A DNA stretch of 39,193 bases, from the NCBI GenBank assembly GCA_013204545.1, contig JABMNN010000078.1, positions 1-39,193 of the forward strand, written 5' to 3'. The stretch is from Chloroflexota bacterium. Its GTDB lineage: Bacteria > Chloroflexota > Dehalococcoidia > Lucifugimonadales > Lucifugimonadaceae. Below are positions 1 to 7,940 of this stretch, piece after piece. The notes under the pieces were generated by a model. It was given only the letters and a program-made list of their open reading frames with translations. It ran no database searches and was not told the origin of the DNA. Made by a program: the position numbers and the translations under genes. The number at the start of each line of letters is the position of its first letter. The stretch's first letter is position 1.

Positions 1-2
1 AA

Positions 3-659
3 TCTACAGCGAGCAACAAAGAAGCCGTGGCAGGTGCCGACATCATCGTCCTTGCCGTGAAACCACAGCAATTCAACTCAGTTGCAGAAGAATTAAAAGG
101 TGTACTGAATTCCTCCCAGACGGTCTTGTCGATCATGGCAGGTGTGAAGATGCACTCGATCGGGCTGCAACTCGACCACAACAAGCTCATCAGGGTGATG
201 CCAAACACACCGGCTCAGATTCGCAAAGGTATCTCGGCTTGGACTGCTTCAAGCAGTGTCGATCAGAGAACCCTCGATTTCGTCGGCAATATGCTCAAAG
301 CTATCGGTGATGAATTAAAATTCAGCGACGAGAAGAATATCGATATAGCAACTGCGCTCAGTGGCAGCGGTCCCGCGTATGTGTTCGTACTAATCGAAGC
401 TCTTGCCGATGCAGGAGTTGAACTCGGTTTGCCCGGGCACGTCGCTCATCATCTTGCGTCACAGACTGTACTTGGAAGCGCTGCCCTTCAACGAGAAAGC
501 GGCAAGCATCCTGCGGAATTACGCAACATGGTTACATCACCAGGAGGCACCACAGCCGCGGGCTTGGCTGCGCTCGAAAACGGTGGGTTTCGGGCTACTA
601 TTGCGGATGCTGTTCGTTCGGCGTACAAACGGGGCGAAGAATTGGCTGGCGGCAAATGA
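3..659 (+). CDS. proC: Pyrroline-5-carboxylate reductase, 5'-truncated
   Basis: This enzyme catalyses the last step of proline synthesis, NAD(P)H-dependent reduction of 1-pyrroline-5-carboxylate in the cytoplasm. The window opens inside the gene, so the N-terminal glycine-rich nucleotide-binding motif is missing and about 218 residues are present. Visible family landmarks are the Rossmann strand ending IIVLAVKPQQF, the segment RVMPNTPAQIRKG, the helix GSGPAYVFVLIEALADAG and the signature TSPGGTTAAGLAALE followed by GGFRATIADAV and SAYKRGEEL. The last two lie in the helical dimerisation domain that forms the substrate site. Its stop overlaps the start of the yggT gene in an ATGA arrangement, the proC-yggT neighbourhood seen in many bacteria. 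The true start is outside the window. Confidence 0.97.
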   Translation, partial: STASNKEAVAGADIIVLAVKPQQFNSVAEELKGVLNSSQTVLSIMAGVKMHSIGLQLDHNKLIRVMPNTPAQIRKGISAWTASSSVDQRTLDFVGNMLKAIGDELKFSDEKNIDIATALSGSGPAYVFVLIEALADAGVELGLPGHVAHHLASQTVLGSAALQRESGKHPAELRNMVTSPGGTTAAGLAALENGGFRATIADAVRSAYKRGEELAGGK

Positions 660-907
660 GTACGGAATTTCTAGCGTACATAGGTTGGCTCCTTCAGATA
701 TTTGGATATCTCATTGTCGCCCGCGCACTTTCTTCATGGTTCCCTGACGCGAGGCGTCACCCTCTAGTTCAACTGTTATATCAGCTCACGGATCCTGTAA
801 TGATTCCCGCATCTCGGCTCATTCCTAAAATAGGAATGATCGACATAAGTCCGATGATTGTGATCCTCATCCTGTTTTCTGTATCTGAAAGACTTAGAGC
901 TGGCTGA
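656..907 (+). CDS. YggT family integral membrane protein
   Basis: This 83-residue protein has two hydrophobic helices, roughly residues 5-26 and 63-78. Between them sits the YggT-type loop, with SSWFPDARRHPLVQLLYQLTDPVMIPASRLIP. YggT proteins are small inner-membrane proteins of unclear function, linked in some bacteria to cell division or osmotic response. The ATG overlaps the proC stop codon, so the two are translationally coupled. Its 3' end overlaps the convergent DUF167 gene by 14 bases. In many genomes YggT and DUF167 (YggU) genes are adjacent on the same strand; here the DUF167 gene is inverted. Confidence 0.9.
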   Translation: MSTEFLAYIGWLLQIFGYLIVARALSSWFPDARRHPLVQLLYQLTDPVMIPASRLIPKIGMIDISPMIVILILFSVSERLRAG

Positions 908-1166
908 GTCTTTCAGATATCACTTCGTTCGTGAGGCCCTCGACCACAAGAATTTTGTTTCTTGTGGTCACGCCTGAAACCAGCATTACTTTGTTCCTCG
1001 GCACACCGAGGGCTTTGGCAACTATCTGAACCAGAGCATTATTCGCCGCTCCATCCACGGGGGGAGCCTTTACGCGCGCACGCAGCACGCCATCCTCTCT
1101 CCAACCTAATATCTCATCACGTGAAGCTCTGGGCTGCAGGCGAACAGCGATGCGAGTTGAGGTCAA
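894..1166 (-). CDS. DUF167 (YggU-like) protein
   Basis: A 90-residue protein of the DUF167/YggU family, whose function is unknown. The family core is clear: RLQPRASRDEI near the N-terminus, then ARVKAPPVDGAANNALVQ (the PPxxGxAN motif) and a C-terminal segment with SGVTTRNKILVVEGL. I chose a TTG start at 1166 because AGGTGA lies four bases upstream and this gives the usual family length. A longer reading from 1241 would run into birA and adds a cysteine-rich tail unlike the family. It starts just after the birA stop codon, so the two genes form a tight minus-strand pair. Confidence 0.88.
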   Translation of the reverse strand: MTSTRIAVRLQPRASRDEILGWREDGVLRARVKAPPVDGAANNALVQIVAKALGVPRNKVMLVSGVTTRNKILVVEGLTNEVISERLSQL

Positions 1167-1170
1167 CGTG

Positions 1171-2028
1171 TCACCTAATGTCCTGCACGGTGACTTCACC
1201 AGCGGACACCGGCCAGTCTCTGCCGTTTTCGTCACGCACAATCAGGCGTCCGATCGAGTCAACATCGTGCGCAACGCCCCGCAGATCCTTCGAGTCGTCA
1301 GACTTACCGTTTCTGATTGTCACCTTTCTGCCGAGGGTCGTAAGTCGATCTCGCCAAGCCGGCACAACAGATCCACCGGCAGTAATGTAGGCATACCGAG
1401 TGTCTAGCGTTTGCATCAATTGTTTGAACACTTCAGTACGATCAACCTCTCTACCGAGTTCGGCTGACAGACTGGTGGACTTAGGCGCCAAGATAGATTC
1501 CTTACTCGGATCGAAATTGACATTCAAACCTATGCCGATTACGGCTGTAATACCATCGACGCTAATGTCAGGCTTGTTGTTCTCACTCCATATGTCGTGA
1601 TTATCCGGTTGCGACCCGGTTTTAGATTCAGCAATCACTCCTGCAAGTTTCTTGCCTGCAATCTGGACATCATTGGGCCATTTGATCCCCGCATCGACAC
1701 CATATGCTTCTGCCACATCTGCGGTAGCAAGGGCAGCTAACATCAATAGTTCACCAGCCAGCGAAACACGCGGTCGAAGTATCACTGAGCAGAGAATGTC
1801 TTGTCCCTGCTTCGACACCCAAGTCCGATCGTAACGCCCTCGACCTGCTGATTGATGATCGGCGATCACTACGGTGCCATCTGGCGACCCTGCCTCAGAG
1901 AGTTTCCATGCCACGTCCATTGTCGATGTAGTGACTTCAAGGTGTGTTATCAAACTACCAATCACAGACAGGGAGCCAGCGAGATTTTCGAAATTTTGAT
2001 TCATCGAATGGAAGTCCGAACTTAACAT
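1171..2028 (-). CDS. birA: Biotin--[acetyl-CoA-carboxylase] ligase
   Basis: The protein (285 residues from this ATG; a second in-frame ATG lies at 2004) activates biotin with ATP and transfers it to a lysine of biotin-dependent carboxylases. The biotinyl-AMP binding loop SAGRGRYDRTW and the ATP-site segment KWPNDVQIAGKKLAGVIAES are both present, followed by the IGIGLNVNF strand and a C-terminal SH3-like domain. It has no N-terminal helix-turn-helix, so it is a monofunctional group I ligase and probably not a repressor. A polar insert of about 20 residues lies between the VIAES strand and the GIGLNVN strand. The DUF167 gene follows directly. Confidence 0.93.
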   Translation of the reverse strand: MLSSDFHSMNQNFENLAGSLSVIGSLITHLEVTTSTMDVAWKLSEAGSPDGTVVIADHQSAGRGRYDRTWVSKQGQDILCSVILRPRVSLAGELLMLAALATADVAEAYGVDAGIKWPNDVQIAGKKLAGVIAESKTGSQPDNHDIWSENNKPDISVDGITAVIGIGLNVNFDPSKESILAPKSTSLSAELGREVDRTEVFKQLMQTLDTRYAYITAGGSVVPAWRDRLTTLGRKVTIRNGKSDDSKDLRGVAHDVDSIGRLIVRDENGRDWPVSAGEVTVQDIR

Positions 2029-2067
2029 TTTCCATCACCGCATCTCAGAGCCGCTCGTAGTTTTTGT

Positions 2068-2077
2068 GTGCATGCAC
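2068..2077. promoter_or_regulatory. Palindrome in the birA / coiled-coil divergent region
   Basis: The 10-base perfect palindrome GTGCATGCAC lies in the 207-base gap between the divergent birA and first coiled-coil gene. A second, weaker inverted repeat (TTGTT, three bases, AACAA) follows at 2091-2103. Either could be an operator, but nothing here identifies a regulator. Confidence 0.25.
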
Positions 2078-2235
2078 GTATTAGTACACGTTGTTTGTAA
2101 CAATGGAACAACTTTGGAGTAAGGCTACGATACTAAACGTCAGGTGTGAATAACTAGCCGCGTAGGTAAAGCTCTCAACAGAGTGCCTGCGAGCTGAAAC
2201 GTCAGTAAAGTGCCAAGCTACGAATGAGGAGAACC

Positions 2236-3009
2236 ATGGCCCAGCGATCTAATAAAAGCTCATTGCTTGCAAGCTTGAGCTCACTGCCTACCGACAATGC
2301 GTCGGCCGAGGCAGCATGGCGACAAGCTCTTCTTCTCCGAGAACTTTCTCGGGATGAGCGAGTTACCGCCCGAAAGCGCCGTTCCGAGGCAGAAGCTGCC
2401 AAGGAATACGCGGAAAACGAGGCTATTACAGCCACCAAACAGCTTTGTTCCGAGCTTCAAGCTCAAGCACGCATGAAGCTCCAAGAGGCCGATGACACTC
2501 TCGGTGAAGCAGAACGTGTAAAAGCAAACGCAGATGCATATGCTGCACGAATTCAAGTCAACATCGATACCGAACTAACCAATACAGTTAAGATTCGTAA
2601 AGATGCTGAGAAATACTCAGAAGATATTCAGAGTAATGCACGATCCGCCGCTGATGCACTTATGACTCAGACACGAGCCGGTGCTGATGAGATGGCAAGT
2701 CGAATGCGCCGTGCGACTGCGGAAGATATTCGAAAGATACTCACCGACGTTGAGGTTGCACGAGCAGCGGCAGAGGATGAACTTGAGACACAGCGAATCC
2801 TCACCGAGACAGCTCGAGTGCGAGCATTCTCCCACGGTCTGGCTGCTGAAAACGCTTCAAGTGAGATGGCTCGAACCAACAAGCCTGAAGTAAAACCGGC
2901 TCCCGCAAAGCGAGTCACTGCAACCAAGCCAACGCCAATTCGCAAAGTTACGGCTATGAAGGCACCTGCCCGCAAGGCAAAAGTAACTTCAATACGCAAG
3001 GCTGCGTAA
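2236..3009 (+). CDS. Coiled-coil protein with basic H1-like tail (paralogue 1)
   Basis: I do not recognise a named family. The 257-residue protein has a conserved start (MAQRSN, then LPTDNASAEAAWRQAL). A long Ala/Glu/Arg-rich region of about 170 residues follows that should form coiled coil, including the conserved block SRMRRATAEDIRKIL and VARAAAEDELE. The last 45 residues or so are rich in Lys, Ala, Pro and Thr, ending KVTSIRKAA, like histone H1 or AlgP tails. I moved the start from the ATG at 2224 to the ATG at 2236, because AGGAG sits four bases upstream of the latter and the paralogue begins at the matching residue. It is soluble, with no signal peptide or membrane helix. A DivIVA-like scaffold or a nucleoid-binding filament are guesses. 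Confidence 0.8.
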   Translation: MAQRSNKSSLLASLSSLPTDNASAEAAWRQALLLRELSRDERVTARKRRSEAEAAKEYAENEAITATKQLCSELQAQARMKLQEADDTLGEAERVKANADAYAARIQVNIDTELTNTVKIRKDAEKYSEDIQSNARSAADALMTQTRAGADEMASRMRRATAEDIRKILTDVEVARAAAEDELETQRILTETARVRAFSHGLAAENASSEMARTNKPEVKPAPAKRVTATKPTPIRKVTAMKAPARKAKVTSIRKAA

Positions 3010-3036
3010 TTTAGCTACCTAAGCTAAACGACAATC

Positions 3037-3070
3037 ATCAGGGCTTCTGACTTCGGTTGGGAGCCCTGAT
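3037..3070 (+). terminator. Possible terminator or attenuator between the coiled-coil paralogues
   Basis: ATCAGGGCT (3037-3045) pairs with AGCCCTGAT (3062-3070) in a 9-bp stem with a 16-base loop. It is followed by CGCTTTAA, so the T tract is weak. It would reduce read-through from paralogue 1 into paralogue 2. Confidence 0.4.
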
Positions 3071-3242
3071 CGCTTTAACCCCTTGTTTGAAAATCAAGAT
3101 GCAACGAATTCGAAGCAAACCTAGAACACAATTTTTCTCGCCCATTTGCAAACACAAACATAAGCAACTTCGGTGCATTGTAGGGAGGTAATCAATTCCG
3201 CTCACATCTGACACGAGCGGTCGAAGTGAGGCACATTTACTA

Positions 3243-4022
3243 ATGGCAAAACGTTCACGTACGTCGTCTTCAACGCCGATGTTAACTTCTTTCCCGACGG
3301 ACAATGCGTCTGTTGAGTCTGCATGGCGAGAAGCTCTCGCTATAAGAGATCTTGGATACAACGCTCGAGCCAAGTCGCAAAGACGACTGGCACAAGCTCA
3401 TGCTGTAAGAATCCAGGCAGAATCTGAAGCGATCACAGCTACCAAAAACTACTGTGTCGACCTAAGAGTCCAAGCGGATCGCGATTTGCGGCAGGCTGAG
3501 CTAACGCTCGCCCAAGCTGAACGAATCAAAGTTGATGCTCAGTCGTGGGTCGACTCGATGAAGGACGAAATTCAGTTCAGACTCGATGATGCTGCAAGCA
3601 AGCAAGCAAATGCACAATCATATGCAGAGAAGCTTGAGGATACTGCACGAGGCGCAGCTGACGCTCTACTAGGCCAGACACGTGCCGGTGCAGAAGAACT
3701 GGCAAGCCGAATGCGACGCGAGTCGGCAGAAGATATTCGAAAAATTCTCGCCGACATCGAAGTTGCACGAGCGGCAGCCGAAGACGAACTGGAAGCCCAA
3801 CGACTTCTAACTGAAACCGCCCGCGTTCGAGCATTCACAGTTGGACTTAACATTGAAGACGCTAGGAATGAGCCGGTGAAATTCACAGTTACTCCGCAGG
3901 TAGCGAAACCTGCGAAGCCAACGGCCTCTGTCAAAAAGCGAACTACAAACGCAAAAGCAAGGACGATCAAGCCGACGCCGATCAGGGCTGCAAAGCCACG
4001 ATCAGCACGAAAAGCTGCCTAA
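3243..4022 (+). CDS. Coiled-coil protein with basic H1-like tail (paralogue 2)
   Basis: This 259-residue protein is a tandem paralogue of the gene upstream. Both share the start (MAKRSR, then FPTDNASVESAWREAL), the block EAITATKNYC, the stretch RGAADALLGQTRAGAEELASR and the segment RKILADIEVARAAAEDELE. They also end in similar Lys/Ala/Pro-rich tails, here finishing RSARKAA. The central segment and tail are most diverged and the motif around SRMRR is most conserved, so both copies seem to be under selection. Each gene has its own 5' region of about 200 bases, and this one ends at a strong terminator. The ribosome site is poor (no good purine run within ten bases of the ATG). Function unknown. 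Confidence 0.8.
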   Translation: MAKRSRTSSSTPMLTSFPTDNASVESAWREALAIRDLGYNARAKSQRRLAQAHAVRIQAESEAITATKNYCVDLRVQADRDLRQAELTLAQAERIKVDAQSWVDSMKDEIQFRLDDAASKQANAQSYAEKLEDTARGAADALLGQTRAGAEELASRMRRESAEDIRKILADIEVARAAAEDELEAQRLLTETARVRAFTVGLNIEDARNEPVKFTVTPQVAKPAKPTASVKKRTTNAKARTIKPTPIRAAKPRSARKAA

Positions 4023-4048
4023 GTTGTAAACTGGCAACGATCATTGAG

Positions 4049-4082
4049 AGACCCGAAGATAAGTTCTTCGGGTCTTTTTTTA
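4049..4082 (+). terminator. Rho-independent terminator after the coiled-coil genes
   Basis: AGACCCGAAG (4049-4058) pairs perfectly with CTTCGGGTCT (4066-4075) around a 7-base loop, followed by an uninterrupted run of T to 4082. This is a textbook intrinsic terminator. Confidence 0.92.
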
Positions 4083-4189
4083 ATGCCTCAATTATCACCA
4101 ACGATGCTTGTGCTGAGGTTCAGTTGGTCTACACTTTCGTCCATCGAACAACCCTTTTTCCATAACATCTAACAAACGGTGGAAACTCA

Positions 4190-5113
4190 ATGTTAAAAGC
4201 TACGACCAAAACTTTGTACTACGAGCACTCTGCCAGCAATCCGGTGACCCTCAGAGTTAAACCTGATGAGTGGTTCGAAGTCGAAACTCAGATGAACCGT
4301 GGTCCAGATGCAGAGTTAGTTCCTAACGACATCCGAGATCTCTACAACCAGTATCGATCCGATAGCCAACCTACCGATCGCGGCAACCCTGCCTCGGGCT
4401 GTATCTTTGTGGAAGGTGCCAAACCTGGTGACCTGCTGACGGTCGAAATCGGGGAGATCAAGGTTCACCCAGTTGGCTGGACTCGATACGCCGGTTCTAC
4501 GGGCGCCATGCCTGGCTACCTCGGTCCGTCCAACATTGGTACCCAATTTCGAATCTGCCGAATTGAAAATGATGAGATTATTTGGAACGACAGACTTCGG
4601 TTCCCGGTTGAACCGATGATGGGGGTAATTGGCGTCGCTCCCCAACGAGAAGCCCGCCATAACGGTTGGGCAGGTCAATGGGGTGGCAATTTCGACATTC
4701 AGGAAGTTACCAACGGTGCGAAACTCAGCATTCCGGTCAACCACACCGGTGCCTTGCTCCACGTCGGTGATATGCATGCTCGTCAGGGCGACGGCGAAAT
4801 CTGCGGAGGTGGTGGAATCGAAACAGGCGGCAAAGTAACGCTCAAAGTCTCATTGAGTAAGAAGCCAGCGGAGATGACATGGCCTCGCATTCAGAACGAC
4901 GAATACATCATGACCACCGCCTGCGAGAAGCCTGCTGAGGACGCCTTTCGAATCGCGCTGTCTGAGATGATCTTATGGCTCGAAGCTAGCTACGGCATGA
5001 GTCAGGGAGAAGCGTACATGTTCCTCTCACAGTGCCTAGAAGCTCGTGTAACGCAGTTTGTGAACCCCAGTTACACCTACATAGCGAAGGTCGCAAAGAA
5101 GTACTTGGTTTAG
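4190..5113 (+). CDS. Acetamidase/formamidase family protein
   Basis: The 307-residue protein belongs to the FmdA/AmdA family, zinc-dependent amidases that hydrolyse formamide or acetamide to ammonia and the acid. Landmarks are an N-terminal beta-rich segment, the block GNPASGCIFVEGAKPGDLL, the segment HPVGWTRYAGSTGAMPGYL and the metal-site motif GDMHARQGDGEICGGGGIE. Length and motif order match the family. The exact amide substrate cannot be read from sequence. The HAD gene starts four bases after its stop, so the two are probably one transcript, closed by the palindromic terminator near 5916. A role in nitrogen scavenging is inferred. Confidence 0.93.
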   Translation: MLKATTKTLYYEHSASNPVTLRVKPDEWFEVETQMNRGPDAELVPNDIRDLYNQYRSDSQPTDRGNPASGCIFVEGAKPGDLLTVEIGEIKVHPVGWTRYAGSTGAMPGYLGPSNIGTQFRICRIENDEIIWNDRLRFPVEPMMGVIGVAPQREARHNGWAGQWGGNFDIQEVTNGAKLSIPVNHTGALLHVGDMHARQGDGEICGGGGIETGGKVTLKVSLSKKPAEMTWPRIQNDEYIMTTACEKPAEDAFRIALSEMILWLEASYGMSQGEAYMFLSQCLEARVTQFVNPSYTYIAKVAKKYLV

Positions 5114-5116
5114 GAA

Positions 5117-5857
5117 TTGGCTCACAAGATCAAAGCAGTTCTATTCGACGTAGGTGGTCCGCTTGATACCGAGATCATCATGGATCGTGAAATTGACGAG
5201 CAGATCAAGGCATCATTCAGAGCACGGGGCGCAGCGATATCCGACGAAAATTATGCGGAAGTGAACCGTTGGGCTGTCGATGTGTTCGCAGCGAAGACTT
5301 ATCACTCGATCATGTGGAAGATCGCTGAAGGTGACATGAAGCTCATCGAGCAAGTCGAAGCAGAACTCATGGTTACCGTTCCTCAGAGAAACAAGATGCG
5401 AGGAGATTTCGAGCTTCGTGAGGGCATTCCTGAGTTACTGGCTGAACTCTCTGGTGATGGCATATTACTTGGACTTGCGGCGAACCAGCCAACCACTGCT
5501 CTCGACAATATGGAACAGCAAGGCATCCTCAAATACTTCCAATATCGAGAAGTCTCTGGTTCAATCAATTTACGAAAGCCCGACCCGCGGCTTCTGCTTC
5601 ACTCCTGCGAGGGTCTTGGTGTAGGGCCGCAGGAAGCGATCATGGTTGGTGATCGGATCGACAACGACATTGTTCCGGCAAGAATGCTGGGCATGGCGAC
5701 GATACGGTTCGTGTCGGGTCGACATTGTCAACAGCAGCCCCGCTCGTGGAACGAAGCACCTCACGCTGATGTGTATTCCGTCGAAGAGCTTGGGCAAACG
5801 ATACGTCGATTTGTTGCTGCTCCCCCAAATACTTCGGGTGATGATGGGCCTGAGTAG
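5117..5857 (+). CDS. HAD-superfamily hydrolase-like protein
   Basis: This 246-residue protein starts at TTG with AGGA just upstream, four bases after the acetamidase stop. Motif I reads LFDVGGPLDTE, so the nucleophile Asp is present but the usual second, acid/base Asp is Gly. The motif II position reads LAANQPTTAL in place of the usual hydrophobic-Ser/Thr. Motif III lysine is in LRKPDPRLL and motif IV is GDRIDNDI. A helical cap lies between motifs I and II. Many HAD members of the FDVGG type exist, so the fold is secure, but phosphatase activity is doubtful. It could be a dehalogenase- or epoxide-hydrolase-like relative, or a binding protein. Confidence 0.88.
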   Translation: MAHKIKAVLFDVGGPLDTEIIMDREIDEQIKASFRARGAAISDENYAEVNRWAVDVFAAKTYHSIMWKIAEGDMKLIEQVEAELMVTVPQRNKMRGDFELREGIPELLAELSGDGILLGLAANQPTTALDNMEQQGILKYFQYREVSGSINLRKPDPRLLLHSCEGLGVGPQEAIMVGDRIDNDIVPARMLGMATIRFVSGRHCQQQPRSWNEAPHADVYSVEELGQTIRRFVAAPPNTSGDDGPE

Positions 5858-5901
5858 GGTGCGACCGCCCGCGGAATCGCCACCAGATAAATACCAAACT
5901 A

Positions 5902-5931
5902 AAAGCCCTCAGGAAATTTCCTGAGGGCTTT
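5902..5931. terminator. Perfect palindromic bidirectional terminator
   Basis: Bases 5902-5916 and 5917-5931 are exact reverse complements (15 bp each, no fixed loop, ends AAA and TTT). It lies between the convergent HAD and secreted-protein genes and could end transcription from both sides. Confidence 0.85.
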
Positions 5932-5958
5932 CGATTCTCGTTGATCTAGGTGAGAAGA

Positions 5959-6855
5959 CTAGTGTTCTTCGTCTTCTTCGTCTTCATCATCGCCTTTGCC
6001 ATGCTTATCTTTTCCACGCTGGTGCCCACCTTCAATACTGAAAGTTGCCTCGCCTTCGGAGATGACAATAACTCCCGATGCGACGCCGCCGACAGAATCT
6101 ACAGTGACGCTAATTTTACCCTCGATCTTACCGCTGTCGTTCTTCACATGAAATTTCCCGGTATCAACGACATGTAGTTCGACTGGTACCAGCACCGGTC
6201 CAGCGGTTGGGTCAAGAGGATAAGTTCCCGAACTTACATCGAACACGCCAAGTGCATTTGGACCTGGCGAATCGACACACGTCTGTATCAATCCCCAAAT
6301 GGGTGAACCCAAGAAATCGACACCTACGAGACAGTTGTAGGCGGATGGTCCGACGCCACTATTGATCTTAAGATTCGCATGACCATCAAGTACTTCGAGG
6401 TTGGCACCTGTAATTCTCAGATCAGCCTTGAGTGAGCCTTTCAGGGTTCCCACAAGTGTTTGGGTTACTTCATTGATGAACAGAACGTTCAGTGTTGCCT
6501 TAGATTTGTGAGTACTCTCGATGAGGGCACCATTGAGAATGTCGCCTGCAGAATCGCAAGCGCCTTCACCATGCTCTCCTTTCTGTTCACAGGCGGTCAC
6601 CGCACCAATTAGACCTCCGAATCCCTCGCCAACTGTAGTGATCTTGACCTTATTGATCACGCCGTCTGTGATTTTAAAGTGAGAACCGACAGTTCCACCT
6701 AGATTGAGTCCTACACCACCAACTCCACCAATTGCTTCGATCTTGCGCGCTTCGTTAGATGCAGCGGCAGCGACCCCAGCAGTGAGTGTCATTAGTGCGA
6801 CAACCGCTAGTGCGATCATCACTCCACGTTTATATATCAACCTCTTGCTCAACAT
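5959..6855 (-). CDS. Secreted protein of unknown function with His/Asp/Glu-rich tail
   Basis: I do not recognise the family. From the ATG at 6855 the protein is 298 residues; GGAG lies nine bases upstream. The N-terminus is a clear signal peptide: basic SKRLIYKRG, hydrophobic core VMIALAVVALMTLTAGV, then cleavage near AAAAS. The mature part is rich in Gly, Val, Thr and Ile with alternating polar and hydrophobic residues, suggesting beta structure. It has four cysteines (in TACEQ, GACDS, YNCLV, QTCVD) that could form two disulphides. The last 25 residues are highly charged (HQRGKDKHGKGDDEDEEDEEH) and could bind metal ions or be disordered. It stands alone as a transcription unit. A surface or extracellular location is inferred. 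Confidence 0.8.
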   Translation of the reverse strand: MLSKRLIYKRGVMIALAVVALMTLTAGVAAAASNEARKIEAIGGVGGVGLNLGGTVGSHFKITDGVINKVKITTVGEGFGGLIGAVTACEQKGEHGEGACDSAGDILNGALIESTHKSKATLNVLFINEVTQTLVGTLKGSLKADLRITGANLEVLDGHANLKINSGVGPSAYNCLVGVDFLGSPIWGLIQTCVDSPGPNALGVFDVSSGTYPLDPTAGPVLVPVELHVVDTGKFHVKNDSGKIEGKISVTVDSVGGVASGVIVISEGEATFSIEGGHQRGKDKHGKGDDEDEEDEEH

Positions 6856-7250
6856 ACCTGGTATCTCCACTAGCAATCAGATCAGCCGGGTTAGAACTGA
6901 AAGCCGCTTCGCCGCGGTGATGAATCACACCTTCGGCCCACTTGCCACACATCTTTTACCAATTTCGATATTGTGTCATATGATTACGGCTCAACAACGT
7001 GACCCCATCGGTTCATGAATTCTCACGAGAGCATAACGGTGAATCGACGCTAGCGATATGTTATCTTGGTATGTACATTCTGAATGTTTCTTGAGATTTT
7101 TGGTATTCTTGCCTTTGATGTGACTACTTGGTGGAGAATTAGTGGAGAATAGAGATAAATTTCTTTCACCATTGCCATCAAGCGAACGCTTCCGCAGTAT
7201 GGCGATAAAAATAACTGGAGATACGGTATCCGTTGCGACAGTCTGACAGG
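6856..7250. other. Intergenic region between the secreted protein and the response regulator
   Basis: About 395 bases of AT-rich divergent promoter region with no credible gene. Its notable content is the pair of direct repeats at 7131-7150. No tRNA or clear hairpin was seen. Confidence 0.6.
7131..7150 (+). promoter_or_regulatory. Direct repeats with 11-base spacing upstream of the response regulator
   Basis: GTGGAGAAT occurs at 7131-7139 and again at 7142-7150, an 11-base period. OmpR/PhoB-type regulators typically bind such head-to-tail repeats spaced by one helical turn. The site lies about 100 bases before the regulator gene, so autoregulation is a reasonable guess. Confidence 0.4.
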
Positions 7251-7940
7251 ATGATTTCAGCACTAATTATTGATGACGATCCAGGCATTCAAGATATGGT
7301 TTCGCTCGCCATCGAACTTAACTGGCCGAACGCATCCGTTTATACCGCTGCAGACGGTATGACTGGACTTGATCTCGCACGCAAACACACGCCCGACGTT
7401 GTCATTCTAGATTTGGGCTTGCCAGATATCGATGGTTTAGAAGTTTGTGTAAAGCTTCGAGCTGAATCGACTATACCGATCGTGATGCTTACTGCCCGTG
7501 ATCGAGAAATAGACATTGTTAAAGGGCTAAACGCTGGAGCCGACGACTATGTAACCAAACCCTTTAGCCACCTACAATTCTTGGCTAGGCTTCAGGCGGT
7601 GCTGCGACGCACTAAGGGTTCATCTCAGGAAACGTCATATAGTGATTCTAGACTCACCGTCGATTTCGATCGACGAACGGTGACCGTTGACAGTCAGCCG
7701 GCTCGGCTCACACCAACCGAGTTCAGTTTGCTCGAGTTTCTTCTCAGAAATGCGAACAGGGTAGTCACTCACACAGAGCTACTCAGAGCTGGATGGGGTG
7801 AGGAATACACGGACGCTACGGGATACATCAAGACTCACATAAGAACGCTACGATAAAAGCTTCACGACGACCCAACTTCTGAATCGGGTATTGTCAATGA
7901 GCGCGGTGTTGGTTACCGATACGTAGGCGATACCTCGTAA
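7251..7940 (+). pseudogene. OmpR/PhoB-family response regulator interrupted by an in-frame UAA
   Basis: The receiver domain is complete: acidic pair D9/D10, phospho-acceptor D54 in VVILDLGLPDIDG, T81 and K103 in VTKPF. The winged-helix output domain follows (LTPTEFSLLEFLLRNANRVV, then YIKTHIRTLR). A TAA at 7854-7856 (codon 202) stops translation. The same frame then continues KLHDDP and IVNERGVGYRYVG to a normal TAA at 7938-7940, exactly the conserved end of this family. The shortened product would lack the recognition-helix end and the wing, so DNA binding is probably lost unless there is read-through or the base is an error. I start at the ATG at 7251; a TTG at 7233 is possible. The GH3-like and kinase genes follow. 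Confidence 0.88.

Noticed and set aside
6991-7263. 90-codon minus-strand frame in the intergenic gap
   Set aside because: Low-complexity basic composition, no ribosome site and overlap with the response-regulator start; no evidence of a gene.
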